This document shows, piece after piece, positions 27,337 through 35,661 of a stretch of DNA of 64,000 nucleotides. Position 1 is the stretch's first letter. Each line of letters opens with the position of its first letter. The position numbers were made by a program, and so were the translations under genes. The stretch comes from Polaromonas sp. YR568 (GTDB taxonomy: Bacteria; Pseudomonadota; Gammaproteobacteria; Burkholderiales; Burkholderiaceae_C), in contig CAMCUN010000011.1 in the NCBI GenBank assembly GCA_945878995.1, positions 1 through 64,000 of the forward strand. Direction: 5' to 3'. The notes beneath the pieces were generated by a model. It ran no database searches, was not told the DNA's origin, and saw only the letters and a list, made by a program, of their open reading frames with translations.

Positions 27337-28398
27337 ATGACTGCACCTACCGCCTTCGGCCGCGTCCTGCCCTTGAACAAGGCCTGGCTGGACAAGCTTG
27401 CGCCGGAAGAGGTGATCGAGCCGGATCTGCCCATCGTGGATACCCACCATCACCTCTGGGCTGCCCTGCCAGCAGCCCTGCCGCAGGGCGATGGCAAGGA
27501 GGACCACACCTACTTGCTCGAGCAATTCGCGCAGGACGTGGACAGCAGCCATCACACCCTGGCCACGGTCTACGTGGAGTGCCACAACAGCTACCGCGAC
27601 AGCGGCCCTGCGGCCTTCAAGCCGGTGGGCGAGACTGAATTTGCCGCCGCCATTGGTGCCGCCAGCGACGCGAGCCGACCAGGCAAGGCGCGCATTTGCG
27701 CGGGCATCGTCGGCTCGGCCGACCTGAGCCTGGGGGCGCCGATCAGGGAGGTGCTGCAAGCCCACATGGAGGCGGGGCAGGGCCGATTCCGGGGGGTGCG
27801 TGCCACCGCCGGCTACGACCCAGACCCCATCATCGGCAACACCAGCCCGGTGCCTGGCGTCTACCTGCGACCTGAATTCCGTCAGGGGGTGGCCGAACTC
27901 ACAGCTTTGGGCTTGAGTCTGGACGCCTGGGTGTTTTTCCATCAGCTGGGCGATCTGATCGATCTGGCCCAGGCCTGCCCTGACACCACCATCATCATGG
28001 GCCACTGCGGCGGCCCTTTGGGCTATGGCCCGTATACCGGTAAGCGCGATGAGGTGTTTGCCCATTGGAAAAAGCAGGTTACGCAGTTGGCCGCTTACCC
28101 CAATGTGGTGGCCAAGCTCGGCGGCATGATGATCCGGCTGGCAGCCATTGACTACGGCAAGCTGCCTGCGCCGCCTTCGTCGGCTGAAATCGCCAGCTTA
28201 TGGCGGCCTTACATTGAGACCTGCATCGAACTGTTCGGTGCCGAGCGCTGCGTGTTCGAGAGCAACTTTCCGGTGGAAAAGCAGGGCGCCAACTGGGTCA
28301 CCCTGTGGAACGCCTTCAAGCGCATCACCGCAGGTGCTTCGGCGTCGGAAAAGCTGGCCATGTACAGCGGCACAGCGCAGCGGGTTTACCGCCTGTGA
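27337..28398 (+). CDS. Amidohydrolase-2 family hydrolase (PDC-lactonase-like TIM barrel)
   Basis: 353 residues with LPIVDTHHHLWA near residue 33 (metal-type H-x-H on strand 1), TVYVECHNSY, TTIIMGHCGGPLGYGPY and a late FESNFPVEK segment. This order is that of the COG3618 amidohydrolases, which include lactonases for 2-pyrone-4,6-dicarboxylate and sugar lactones as well as decarboxylases. The ATG at 27337 was preferred over an earlier TTG-region start at 27292. It is 4 bp ahead of the CoA-transferase gene. Confidence 0.85.
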   Translation: MTAPTAFGRVLPLNKAWLDKLAPEEVIEPDLPIVDTHHHLWAALPAALPQGDGKEDHTYLLEQFAQDVDSSHHTLATVYVECHNSYRDSGPAAFKPVGETEFAAAIGAASDASRPGKARICAGIVGSADLSLGAPIREVLQAHMEAGQGRFRGVRATAGYDPDPIIGNTSPVPGVYLRPEFRQGVAELTALGLSLDAWVFFHQLGDLIDLAQACPDTTIIMGHCGGPLGYGPYTGKRDEVFAHWKKQVTQLAAYPNVVAKLGGMMIRLAAIDYGKLPAPPSSAEIASLWRPYIETCIELFGAERCVFESNFPVEKQGANWVTLWNAFKRITAGASASEKLAMYSGTAQRVYRL

Positions 28399-28402
28399 CA
28401 CC

Positions 28403-29611
28403 ATGACCGTCACCCGGCCGCTGCAGGGCGTGCGCGTCCTCGAAATCGCCTCCATCGTCTTCGGGCCGCTGGCGTGCCAGTACCTGGGCGACATGGGCGC
28501 GCAGGTGATCAAGCTCGAGCCGCCTGAAGGCGACCGTACCCGGGTGATGGGCCCCAAGCGCAGCCCCAAGATGGGCTCCTTCTTTCTGAGCAACAACCGC
28601 AACAAGCGCAGCATCGTGGCCGACCTCAAAACGCCTCAGGGGCGCGAGATCCTGCACGCGCTCTTGGGCCAGACAGATGTGCTGCTGCACTCCATGCGCA
28701 GCTCGGCCGCCGATCGCCTGGGTCTGGGCTATGAGGCCTTGGCGGCCCAGCATCCGAGGCTGATCTATTGCCATGTGGCGGGCTACGGGGAAGACGGTTT
28801 GTATGCTGGCCGCGCAGCTTACGACGACATCATCCAAGCAGCCTCCGGCTTGGCGCATCTGCAGGCGGTGATTGCTGGCCAACCGCGCTTCATCCCGACC
28901 ATCGTGGCTGACAAAATCAGCGCTCTTCATGCCGCGTATGCGGTGGCGATGGCGCTCATTCAGCGCGCGCAGACCGGCCTGGGGCAGCAGGTCGATGTGG
29001 CCATGTTTGAAACCATGGCGGCCTTCAACATGAGCGAGCACCAGTGGGGCACGACCTTTGAGCCGCCGATTGCGCCCATGGGCTACGAGCCGGTGAGCAG
29101 CGCCTCCCGTCGGCCCTACAAGACGCTGGACGGCTACCTTGTGCTGCTGCCTTATAACGACAGCGACTGGCACCGCTTTTTCGCCCTGGCCGGTTGCTCC
29201 GAAGTGATGCAAGACGAGCGCTTTGCCACCTTTACCGCGCGGCAGAAGAATTTCCGGCTGGTCTGGGACGAGGTCGAGCGGCAGGTGGCCCGCAAGTCCA
29301 ACGAAGAGTGGTTGGCCTTGCTGACGCCCGAAGACATTCCGTTTTCAGTGGTCAACAGCCTGGATGATCTTTTGCACGACCCACACCTCAACAGCGTGGA
29401 CTTCTGGCAGATCCGTCAGCACCCCTCCGAAGGGGCTCTGCGCTATGCCAAGGTGCCGATTCAGATGAGCGGCGCCCGCACCGATATTGCCCGCCTGCAG
29501 CCACAACTGGGCGAGCACACCCGCGAAATCCTGCTGGAATGCGGCTTCGAGGCAGACCGCATCGATCCTTGGCTGGAGCCAGGCGGCCCCTGCCATCCCC
29601 AACTGAACTGA
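28403..29611 (+). CDS. CaiB/BaiF family CoA-transferase
   Basis: 402-residue family III CoA-transferase that moves CoA between carboxylic acids. It opens PLQGVRVLEIASIVFGPLACQYLGDMGA. The catalytic aspartate is in GQQVDVAMFETMAAF (about residue 198), followed by YKTLDGYLVLLPYND. It starts 4 bp after the amidohydrolase stop, within a long frame that runs far upstream but is not homologous there. With the acyl-CoA dehydrogenase next door it suggests activation of an organic acid followed by alpha,beta-oxidation. Confidence 0.93.
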   Translation: MTVTRPLQGVRVLEIASIVFGPLACQYLGDMGAQVIKLEPPEGDRTRVMGPKRSPKMGSFFLSNNRNKRSIVADLKTPQGREILHALLGQTDVLLHSMRSSAADRLGLGYEALAAQHPRLIYCHVAGYGEDGLYAGRAAYDDIIQAASGLAHLQAVIAGQPRFIPTIVADKISALHAAYAVAMALIQRAQTGLGQQVDVAMFETMAAFNMSEHQWGTTFEPPIAPMGYEPVSSASRRPYKTLDGYLVLLPYNDSDWHRFFALAGCSEVMQDERFATFTARQKNFRLVWDEVERQVARKSNEEWLALLTPEDIPFSVVNSLDDLLHDPHLNSVDFWQIRQHPSEGALRYAKVPIQMSGARTDIARLQPQLGEHTREILLECGFEADRIDPWLEPGGPCHPQLN

Positions 29612-29630
29612 AGATTGATCAGACACCCCG

Positions 29631-30791
29631 ATGATTCCAAGAACCCTCTTTAGCGCCGAGCACGAGCTGTTTCGCGACGCGGTGCGCCGCTTTGTTCAGG
29701 AGCAGGTCACGCCCTTCCACGGCCAATGGGAAAAGGATGGCCAGATTCCACGCGAGCTCTGGCGCAAGGCTGGCGAGTTGGGCATGCTGTGCTGCAATGT
29801 GCCCGAAGCCTATGGCGGTGTGGGCGGCAGCTTTTTGCACAGCACCATCTTGATTGAAGAATTTGCCCGGGCTGGTGCCACCGGGCCGACCTTTGCCACC
29901 CACTCGGACATGGTCGCGCCTTACATCGTCGACTTTGGCACCGAGGAGCAAAAGAAGAAGTGGCTGCCCAAGATGGCCAGCGGCGAAGTGGTGACCGCCT
30001 TGGGTCTGTCCGAGCCTTCAGGGGGCAGCGACCTGCAGTCCATGCGCACCCAGGCCCTGCGAGATGGTGAGGACTATGTGGTCAACGGCCAGAAGGTCTT
30101 CATCACCACCGGCCATACCGCCGACCTGTTGATGCTGGCTTGCAAGACCGACCCGCACGCGCGCGGCAAGGGCGTCAGCCTGCTGCTGGTCGAAACCAAC
30201 ACGCCTGGTTTTACCAAGGGCAAGAAGCTCGAGAAGATGGGCTGCAAGGCCCAAGATACGGCTGAGCTTTTCTTCAGCGATATGCGGGTGCCGGTGGCCA
30301 ACCGCCTGGGCGATGAAGGTGGCGGCTTTGCCATGCTGATGACGCAGCTGGCCCAGGAACGCCTGATCCAGGCCATTCGCGCCGTGGCCAGTTGCGAGGC
30401 TGCGCTGGAGTGGACCATTGATTACGTCAAGGACCGCAAGATGTTTGGCCAAACCCTAGCCGACTTTCAAAACACCCGTTTCAAGCTGGCCAGCCTGAGC
30501 GCCGAAGTGCAGGCTCAACGCATCTATGTGGACCGCTGCATTGAGATGCATCTGCAGGGCCAGTTCGATGCAGTCGACGCCGCCTGCGCCAAACTGCTGA
30601 CCACCGAATTGCAGGGCAAGGTGATGGACGAATGCCTGCAGTTTTTCGGCGGCTGGGGCTATATGCTGGAGTACCCAATTGCCCGCGCCTTCGTCGATGC
30701 CCGCATGACCCGTCTGGGCGGCGGCGCGGCGGAGGTGATGCGCCAGATCATCGCCAATTCCATTTTGCCGCGCGTCAAGCGGCCTATTTGA
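29631..30791 (+). CDS. Acyl-CoA dehydrogenase
   Basis: 386-residue FAD-dependent dehydrogenase. Standard blocks are VTALGLSEPSGGSDLQSMRT (FAD and substrate region), KVFITTGHTADLLM, RKMFGQTLADFQNTRFKLA and the C-terminal FFGGWGYMLEYPIARAFVDAR. The glutamate of the last block is the likely catalytic base. RLGGGAAEVM replaces the common GT-x-E-I. Start 19 bp after the CoA-transferase gene. It likely oxidises the CoA ester made by that enzyme; chain type is unknown. Confidence 0.92.
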   Translation: MIPRTLFSAEHELFRDAVRRFVQEQVTPFHGQWEKDGQIPRELWRKAGELGMLCCNVPEAYGGVGGSFLHSTILIEEFARAGATGPTFATHSDMVAPYIVDFGTEEQKKKWLPKMASGEVVTALGLSEPSGGSDLQSMRTQALRDGEDYVVNGQKVFITTGHTADLLMLACKTDPHARGKGVSLLLVETNTPGFTKGKKLEKMGCKAQDTAELFFSDMRVPVANRLGDEGGGFAMLMTQLAQERLIQAIRAVASCEAALEWTIDYVKDRKMFGQTLADFQNTRFKLASLSAEVQAQRIYVDRCIEMHLQGQFDAVDAACAKLLTTELQGKVMDECLQFFGGWGYMLEYPIARAFVDARMTRLGGGAAEVMRQIIANSILPRVKRPI

Positions 30792-30828
30792 TGCACCTTA
30801 TTCATTCCAAAACCACAAGGAGACAAAC

Positions 30829-31812
30829 ATGAGTACTCGTCGCGAATTTGTTCTGGCCACCCTGGGCACCGGCATGGTCGGTGTTGCACCGACAGCCCAC
30901 GCACAGGCCAGCAACTGGCCCGAAATGCCGGTCAAGATCATCGTCCCGTTTACCGCGGGCAATGCGGCCGACATCCTCACCCGCATGGTGGCCGACCGCC
31001 TGCAGGCCAGGCTGGGTCAAACCTTTGTGGTCGAAAACCGGACAGGCGCCGGCGGCATGATAGGCATGGAGGCGGTGCGAACTGCCAAGCCCGACGGCTA
31101 CACCATTGCGTCGGCCACCATAGGCACGCTGTCGATCAACCAGTACCTCTACAAAAAGCTGCCGCACAACCCGGAGACCGACTTCATGCCGGCCAGCCTG
31201 CATTGGGAAAACTGCAACACCTTCATGGTGGCGCCCGATCACCCGGCCAAGAACATGCAGGAGCTCATCGCCTGGTCCCGGGCCAAGCCAGGCGGGGCCA
31301 ACATTGGCACCGCCGGCATCGGGACCTCACCGTACCTGGCCGCAGCCCTGTTCAAGGCTCGCACGGGCATACCCGCCACCGCAGTGCCCTTTCCCGGAGG
31401 GGCGCAGTCGCTGGCGGCGCTGATGGGCGGCAATATCGACTTTTCCATTGACAACATTGCCAGCTCTTTTTCCTTGATCCGCGCCGGCAAGGTGCGTGCG
31501 CTGGCGGTCACTTCAAGCTACCGCTGGCCCACCTTGCCCGATGTGCCCACCACCGCCGAAGCCGGCGTCAAAGACATGGTGCTGACCTCCTGGGGTGCGC
31601 TGGTGTTTGCCAAGGGCACGCCCGAGGCCATCGTCAACAAGTTGTCGGAGGCCATGCAGGCCATCGCCGCCGACCCAGCTCTGCAAAAACGATTCATGGA
31701 CACAGGCGCCAAGCTGGTAGCCACTACCCCTGCCCAGACCGCGGCCTTCGCCGCCGCCGAGCGTGTCAAGTGGAAGGAAGCGGTCGAGATTTCCGGCGCC
31801 AAGCTCGATTGA
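30829..31812 (+). CDS. Tripartite tricarboxylate transporter receptor (Bug family)
   Basis: 327-residue periplasmic solute receptor. A Tat-like signal (TRREFVLATLG, cleavage near AHAQA) leads into PVKIIVPFTAGNAADILTRM and VENRTGAGGMIGMEAV. Later family marks include KPDGYTI and LPDVPTTAEAG. Bug receptors bind carboxylates and related compounds. The partner membrane proteins TctA/TctB are not in the window. It lies inside the catabolic operon after a good AAGGAGA ribosome site, so it probably captures the pathway substrate. Confidence 0.93.
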   Translation: MSTRREFVLATLGTGMVGVAPTAHAQASNWPEMPVKIIVPFTAGNAADILTRMVADRLQARLGQTFVVENRTGAGGMIGMEAVRTAKPDGYTIASATIGTLSINQYLYKKLPHNPETDFMPASLHWENCNTFMVAPDHPAKNMQELIAWSRAKPGGANIGTAGIGTSPYLAAALFKARTGIPATAVPFPGGAQSLAALMGGNIDFSIDNIASSFSLIRAGKVRALAVTSSYRWPTLPDVPTTAEAGVKDMVLTSWGALVFAKGTPEAIVNKLSEAMQAIAADPALQKRFMDTGAKLVATTPAQTAAFAAAERVKWKEAVEISGAKLD

Positions 31813-31835
31813 CACCACCTGACCGAAACAACCTT

Positions 31836-32831
31836 ATGCAATACGCACGCCTGGGTTCAAGCGGTATCGATGTCTCGCGGCTGTGCATGGGCACCGCCAC
31901 CTTCGGCGCGCAGGCCGACGAGCAGGCCAGCTTTGCCATGCTCGACGCCTGCGCTGAGCAAGGTGTCAACTTCATCGATACCGCCAACGCCTATCCAATA
32001 GGCTCAGCCCTGGCCGATAAGGGCCAGTCCGAGCGCATCGTAGGCCGCTGGCTGCAAGGCCGACGCCACCAGTTCATCCTGGCCACCAAGGGCGGCGCGG
32101 TCATGGGCCCCTTGTCCTGGGAGTCGGGGAATTCACGCAAGCACCTGCTTGACGCGGTCGACGCCTCGCTCAAGCGCTTGGGCACCGACCATGTGGATGT
32201 TTACCAACTGCATTACGACGACCGCAAGACGCCCCTGGACGAAAGCCTGGAGGCGCTCGACACCATCGTTCGCAGCGGCCGGGCGCGCTATGCGGGTGTG
32301 TCCAACTTCCACGCCTGGCGGCTGGCGCGGGCCATAGGCCGCTGCCAAACCCAGCGCTGGGCCAGCCCGGTGCTGGTTCAGCCGCGTTACAACCTGCTGT
32401 TTCGTCAGATCGAGCGCGACTTGGTCCCCCTGTGCCAAGAGGAGGGTGTGGGCATGATTTGCTACAACCCCTTGGCCGGCGGGCTGCTCAGCGGCAAGCA
32501 TCGCTTTGCCGAGCCGGCGCAAACCGACACCCGGTTTGGCGAAGGCGGGGGTGCGCAGGCCCTGTACAAGGAGCGCTATTGGCATGAGCGCGAGTTCATC
32601 GCGGTCGAAGGCTTTCTGCAGCTCGCGCGTGATGCCAACATCGCTCCGGTGCAGTTGGCCATCGCTTGGGTCTTGGCCCAGCCGGGGGTGACGAGCGCTA
32701 TCCTGGGTGCCTCGCGGCCGGAGCAATTAGGCGATGCGCTCGCGGCCCCCGCGCTGACCTTGAGCGCTGAATTGCTCCGCCAGCTCGATGCGCTCAGCCA
32801 TGAATTTCGCATGGGTGATGCCAGCCGCTAA
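31836..32831 (+). CDS. Aldo/keto reductase
   Basis: 331-residue NADPH-dependent oxidoreductase. The catalytic tetrad is visible: Asp and Tyr in NFIDTANAYPIG, Lys in ILATKGGAV and His in VYQLHYDD. The cofactor-binding end reads SAILGASRPEQLG. The start at 31836 is 23 bp after the receptor stop. Within the gene set it would interconvert an aldehyde or ketone with an alcohol. Exact substrate unknown. Confidence 0.92.
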   Translation: MQYARLGSSGIDVSRLCMGTATFGAQADEQASFAMLDACAEQGVNFIDTANAYPIGSALADKGQSERIVGRWLQGRRHQFILATKGGAVMGPLSWESGNSRKHLLDAVDASLKRLGTDHVDVYQLHYDDRKTPLDESLEALDTIVRSGRARYAGVSNFHAWRLARAIGRCQTQRWASPVLVQPRYNLLFRQIERDLVPLCQEEGVGMICYNPLAGGLLSGKHRFAEPAQTDTRFGEGGGAQALYKERYWHEREFIAVEGFLQLARDANIAPVQLAIAWVLAQPGVTSAILGASRPEQLGDALAAPALTLSAELLRQLDALSHEFRMGDASR

Positions 32832-32885
32832 GGGCAGGCTGGGCACCCTGAGCGGCTTGAAGACCAGACCCTGGAGAACACCTTG

Positions 32886-33719
32886 ATGACAGCTACACCC
32901 ACCGCTTCCACGGCCTCGGCACAGTCTGCCCCTTTTCGGCTGTGGCACCAGTCCATGACCGAGCTGGCCGGGCTCGGCGCCTACCGCGACTTTCTGCTGG
33001 CCCATGCCCAGGCCTTGCTCGGCCACGAAGCCACGGTGCAGGTCGAAGGTCTGCGTGCAGGCACCTACCACGGGCGCACGCCGACCTCGGCCCTGGGCAA
33101 TGCCTTTGTGTATCACCGGGCGGTTGACCAGATCATCGACAACGCGATCCGGGCTGAACAGGATGGCTTTGACGCTTTTGTCATCGGCTCCTTCAGCGAG
33201 CCGCTGCTGCGCGAGATTCGCTCGGCGGTCGACATCCCGGTCATCGGCATTTTGGAGTCCTCGATGCTGGTGTCATGCTCACTGGGCAAGCGCATTGCAC
33301 CGATCGCCAATGCTCCAGAAATCTCATTCATCGTGCAAAACGCAGTTGAAAAGCATGGCTTGGAGTCACGGGTTTTGCCCTGTGTGCCTATTGACCCGCC
33401 CATGCACGAGGCCGAACTGCTGGCCGCGGCTGCCTCCAATCCCCAGGCTGTGCTTGAGGCCTTCAGCCGTGCGGCGCAGCATGCGATCAGCCAGCAGGGT
33501 GCCGATGTGATTGTGCCGGCCGAAGCGGTGCTGGCCACCCTGATGGTGGCCAACAAGCTCACCCACATCAGTGGCGCACCGGTGGTCGATGTGCTGGCCA
33601 TTGCCTGGCGCTATGCGGTGATGATGATCCGCCTGCGGCGCGATGCCGGCATAGGCACCAGCCGCAGCGGCGCCTATGCCCGCCATGACCCTGACTTGGT
33701 TGCGCTGATGGCCCGCTGA
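32886..33719 (+). CDS. Asp/Glu/hydantoin racemase-fold protein lacking both usual cysteines
   Basis: 277 residues of the Asp/Glu racemase superfamily. The segments FDAFVIGSFSEPLLREIRS and ADVIVPAEAVLATLM align with the places where racemases have their first and second cysteines, but here read S and A/E. A stray cysteine is in MLVSCSLGKR. The protein therefore cannot use the two-cysteine racemase mechanism unless other residues substitute. It may be a decarboxylase, isomerase or binding protein. It is last in the 27.3-33.7 kb operon, and its stop codon lies in a perfect hairpin. Confidence 0.75.
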   Translation: MTATPTASTASAQSAPFRLWHQSMTELAGLGAYRDFLLAHAQALLGHEATVQVEGLRAGTYHGRTPTSALGNAFVYHRAVDQIIDNAIRAEQDGFDAFVIGSFSEPLLREIRSAVDIPVIGILESSMLVSCSLGKRIAPIANAPEISFIVQNAVEKHGLESRVLPCVPIDPPMHEAELLAAAASNPQAVLEAFSRAAQHAISQQGADVIVPAEAVLATLMVANKLTHISGAPVVDVLAIAWRYAVMMIRLRRDAGIGTSRSGAYARHDPDLVALMAR

Positions 33720-33730
33720 AGCGGGCCATC
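33707..33730 (+). terminator. Perfect hairpin spanning a stop codon
   Basis: GATGGCCCGC (33707-33716) and GCGGGCCATC (33721-33730) form a 10-bp stem with a TGAA loop that contains the stop codon of the racemase-fold gene. There is no T-run, so it may act as an mRNA 3'-end stabiliser or a weak terminator at the end of the operon. Confidence 0.6.
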
Positions 33731-34253
33731 ATCAAGATCGGACAAAGCCGGTCAGCGCTGCTCAGGCTGCACACATATCCCCGGCGCACGGGCCACCGCT
33801 GTGGAAGGAATGTGGTGATGCGCAGATGGCAGACGGGGCGCACATCAAGCCAGCAGACTGGGATCTGGCATCGAAACCGGACAGGACCATGAGGTTGATC
33901 AGCGCGTCAGTAGGTGACCGGGCAAAACGGTGACTCAGACTCGCCGCCGGGCAGCTGTGCGCCCGCCATAGCCAACGCACCGCCAATCCTTCTTGTGAAC
34001 AGCGTATTTTGGCGGTGGACAGGCCAGGCACGGCCTTCATGCGGACGCAGCAGGTGTTTCTACATGGGTTGAGGGCTCTTACAAGGGGCGATGCTTGGCC
34101 TCATGTGCTTGGATTTCCTATCCGCAACTGCGACGCCGACATTTTTTCTAAAAGTCCTGCGGACGCTCGCAGACCATTAAAAACTGACTCAGCAATCCAA
34201 ACCGGGAAGCCCTCTAGATGGCGAGGATGCCGGAATGGGAAGGGCGGCCCATG
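33731..34253. other. Intergenic region, no gene seen
   Basis: Between the racemase-fold gene and the HipB-like remnant. It contains repeat B (33955-34125). The remaining sequence shows no coherent protein in any frame and no RNA gene that I recognise. Confidence 0.65.
33955..34125 (+). repeat. Repeat B, right copy
   Basis: Same orientation as the copy at 25396-25570. Both start CTGTGCGCCCGCCATAGCC and end ATTTCCTATCCGC. Two copies of about 170 bp flank the esterase-to-racemase gene set, one at each side. Confidence 0.85.
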
Positions 34254-34490
34254 TCACCACCCCTGGCCAGTGAAGTTCGGCTGCTTGCTTTCTGGTTCCC
34301 CTTTGGTCTGGACCACGATCTCCAATTGCAAAGAGGCGCAAATGGACAGCAGTTGGTCCAGGCGCATGGAGGCAGGATCCACTTCCATGGCCGACATGCG
34401 ACTTTGGCTCAAGTCTAGGCGGTGGGCCAGTTCTGTTTGGGTCAATCCAGCCGACTTGCGGGCAGCTTTGAGGAGCGGCGCAAGCTGTTA
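34254..34490 (-). pseudogene. HipB-like XRE-family antitoxin remnant
   Basis: The minus strand reads QLAPLLKAARKSAGLTQTEL, AHRLDLSQSRMSAMEVDPAS and then RLDQLLSICASLQLEIVVQT: a helix-turn-helix of the HipB type with its C-terminal strand. A TAA directly precedes QLAPLL, and no start codon lies in the conserved N-terminus, so the first ~10-15 residues are lost. No HipA kinase gene follows. It is probably the stub of a lost hipBA module. A TTG at 34445 could start a shorter, likely nonfunctional product. Confidence 0.7.
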
Positions 34491-34689
34491 GGAAATGGAG
34501 AGAATTTGTTTCCTGAAAGGGCTCTCTTGGGGAGATCACGCGCGCAACGGGATTAGCAGCCACACAGGTACTTTCAATATAGTTGTTTAACAAGTAAAAG
34601 TTTTATAACTGCACTGCAAGTATTTTCTGGCGCGCTGAATTAACCAGCTTGAATGCGACGCACAAACTCGTGGAAAGCCTATCCTCAAC

Positions 34690-34853
34690 AGACGGCATAG
34701 CCACCACCCAGGTTTTCAAAGTCATTCGCAAACGCGTACAGCGTGCGGATGGTGGCATCCGGGTTCCAGCCCGCCTAGAACTCCATGCGCTCGCGCTCAA
34801 CCGTGCGCTGACCCAGGCAGGTCTGACAGGTTGATGGGCAGCTTGTAGGGCAT
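34690..34853 (-). pseudogene. AlbA_2 (Schlafen/RecG-like) domain gene fragment
   Basis: Translating the minus strand from the ATG at 34853 gives MPYKLPINLSDL. A frame change follows, then QRTVERERMEF, a TAG stop, and AGWNPDATIRTLYAFANDFE with NLGGGYAVC and a second stop. This is the start of a protein family with an AlbA_2 putative DNA/nucleotide-binding domain. The reading frame has one frameshift and two nonsense codons, and the rest of the gene is missing. Confidence 0.65.
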
Positions 34854-34896
34854 GCCACATTGCCCTGCGTTCAGAGCGGTTCGTACACCCGTAAAT

Positions 34897-35190
34897 CTAG
34901 CGCCAATTCACCCAACGCCGCATCGACGTGCACACGCACAGCGGGTCACGGCAGGCCACGTCATTGGCCGGCAAACGCTGCTTGAACTGCAGCGCAATGC
35001 CTTTGTCCTTGACACCCAAAGTGTTCACCTTGTTGACCAAAGCCAGGGCATCGTCGTCCTGCAAATTGCCACGCAGGTAAGAGATCACGCGATAGTCTCC
35101 GAAGTAATTGGGTCCACGGTTGCCGGGACTTTGCTGTCGATACCCAAGCGGCTGTGCTACTTCATGCAGCGTGACGGGGCAGTGCTCCAT
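34897..35190 (-). pseudogene. Unassigned open frame, probable gene fragment
   Basis: A 97-codon minus-strand frame with a fairly protein-like stretch YFGDYRVISYLRGNLQDDDA and later VNKVNTLGVKDKGIALQF. I do not recognise the family. It lies among degraded genes, has no convincing ribosome site and ends in a basic, cysteine-containing tail. It is probably a remnant, but it may be spurious. Confidence 0.3.
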
Positions 35191-35336
35191 ATGGTGCTGC
35201 GCATCATCCTGCGGGTCACATCACAAAGCCTGCAGGACCACTGCGCCAGTGCGGCCCGGGTAAAAAGGGCGGCGTGCAGATTGACTTGTTGGACATGGCA
35301 AATCTGCCAACTCGCCGCATGCAGGAGTTGAACTGT

Positions 35337-35472
35337 CTGTGAACGGGCTTGGGCGTCGGGGCGCATTCAGAGTGAAGGTAAAAACCCAGCCATCATATTG
35401 AGCTATAAAAATTTAATTTCGTCTAATTTAGTCCGCTTGAATGTAGAAAAAAGAAAAATCTACGGCCAGCAC
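35337..35472 (+). repeat. Repeat A, right copy
   Basis: Same orientation as the copy at 25112-25240. Shared blocks are CTGTGAACGGGCTTGGGC, GCGCATTCAGAGTGAAGGT, TTAGTCCGCTTGAATGT and CGGCCAGCAC. It lies about 190 bp upstream of the second LuxR-type gene, as the left copy lies upstream of the first. Confidence 0.8.
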
Positions 35473-35661
35473 GGGCTGCCCACACCGCAGGGAGGCAAAG
35501 CACCGCACGCACACAAGGGGCTGCTCAAGGATGGGGCAACGCTTTTAGACAAACTTGGTGGTGTAAGTCGATAATTTTTGAAAATAATAGTTAACAATTT
35601 ACGGTTTTATGAGAGATAAACTGGCCTAAACTTTTGAAAAATTATTCGTTCAAACCCATCC

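Larger units (their letters stand above)
34491..35661. other. Degraded region without an intact gene
   Basis: About 1.2 kb holding an AlbA_2 fragment (34690-34853), an unassigned minus-strand open frame (34897-35190), repeat A (35337-35472) and an AT-rich stretch from about 35540 to 35660. That last stretch is the probable promoter zone of the following LuxR-type gene. Nothing else in it resembles a gene. Confidence 0.65.

Noticed and set aside
25112-35472. Intact composite transposon bounded by repeats A and B
   Set aside because: The repeats encode no transposase, show no terminal inverted repeats or target duplication that I can see, and have diverged.
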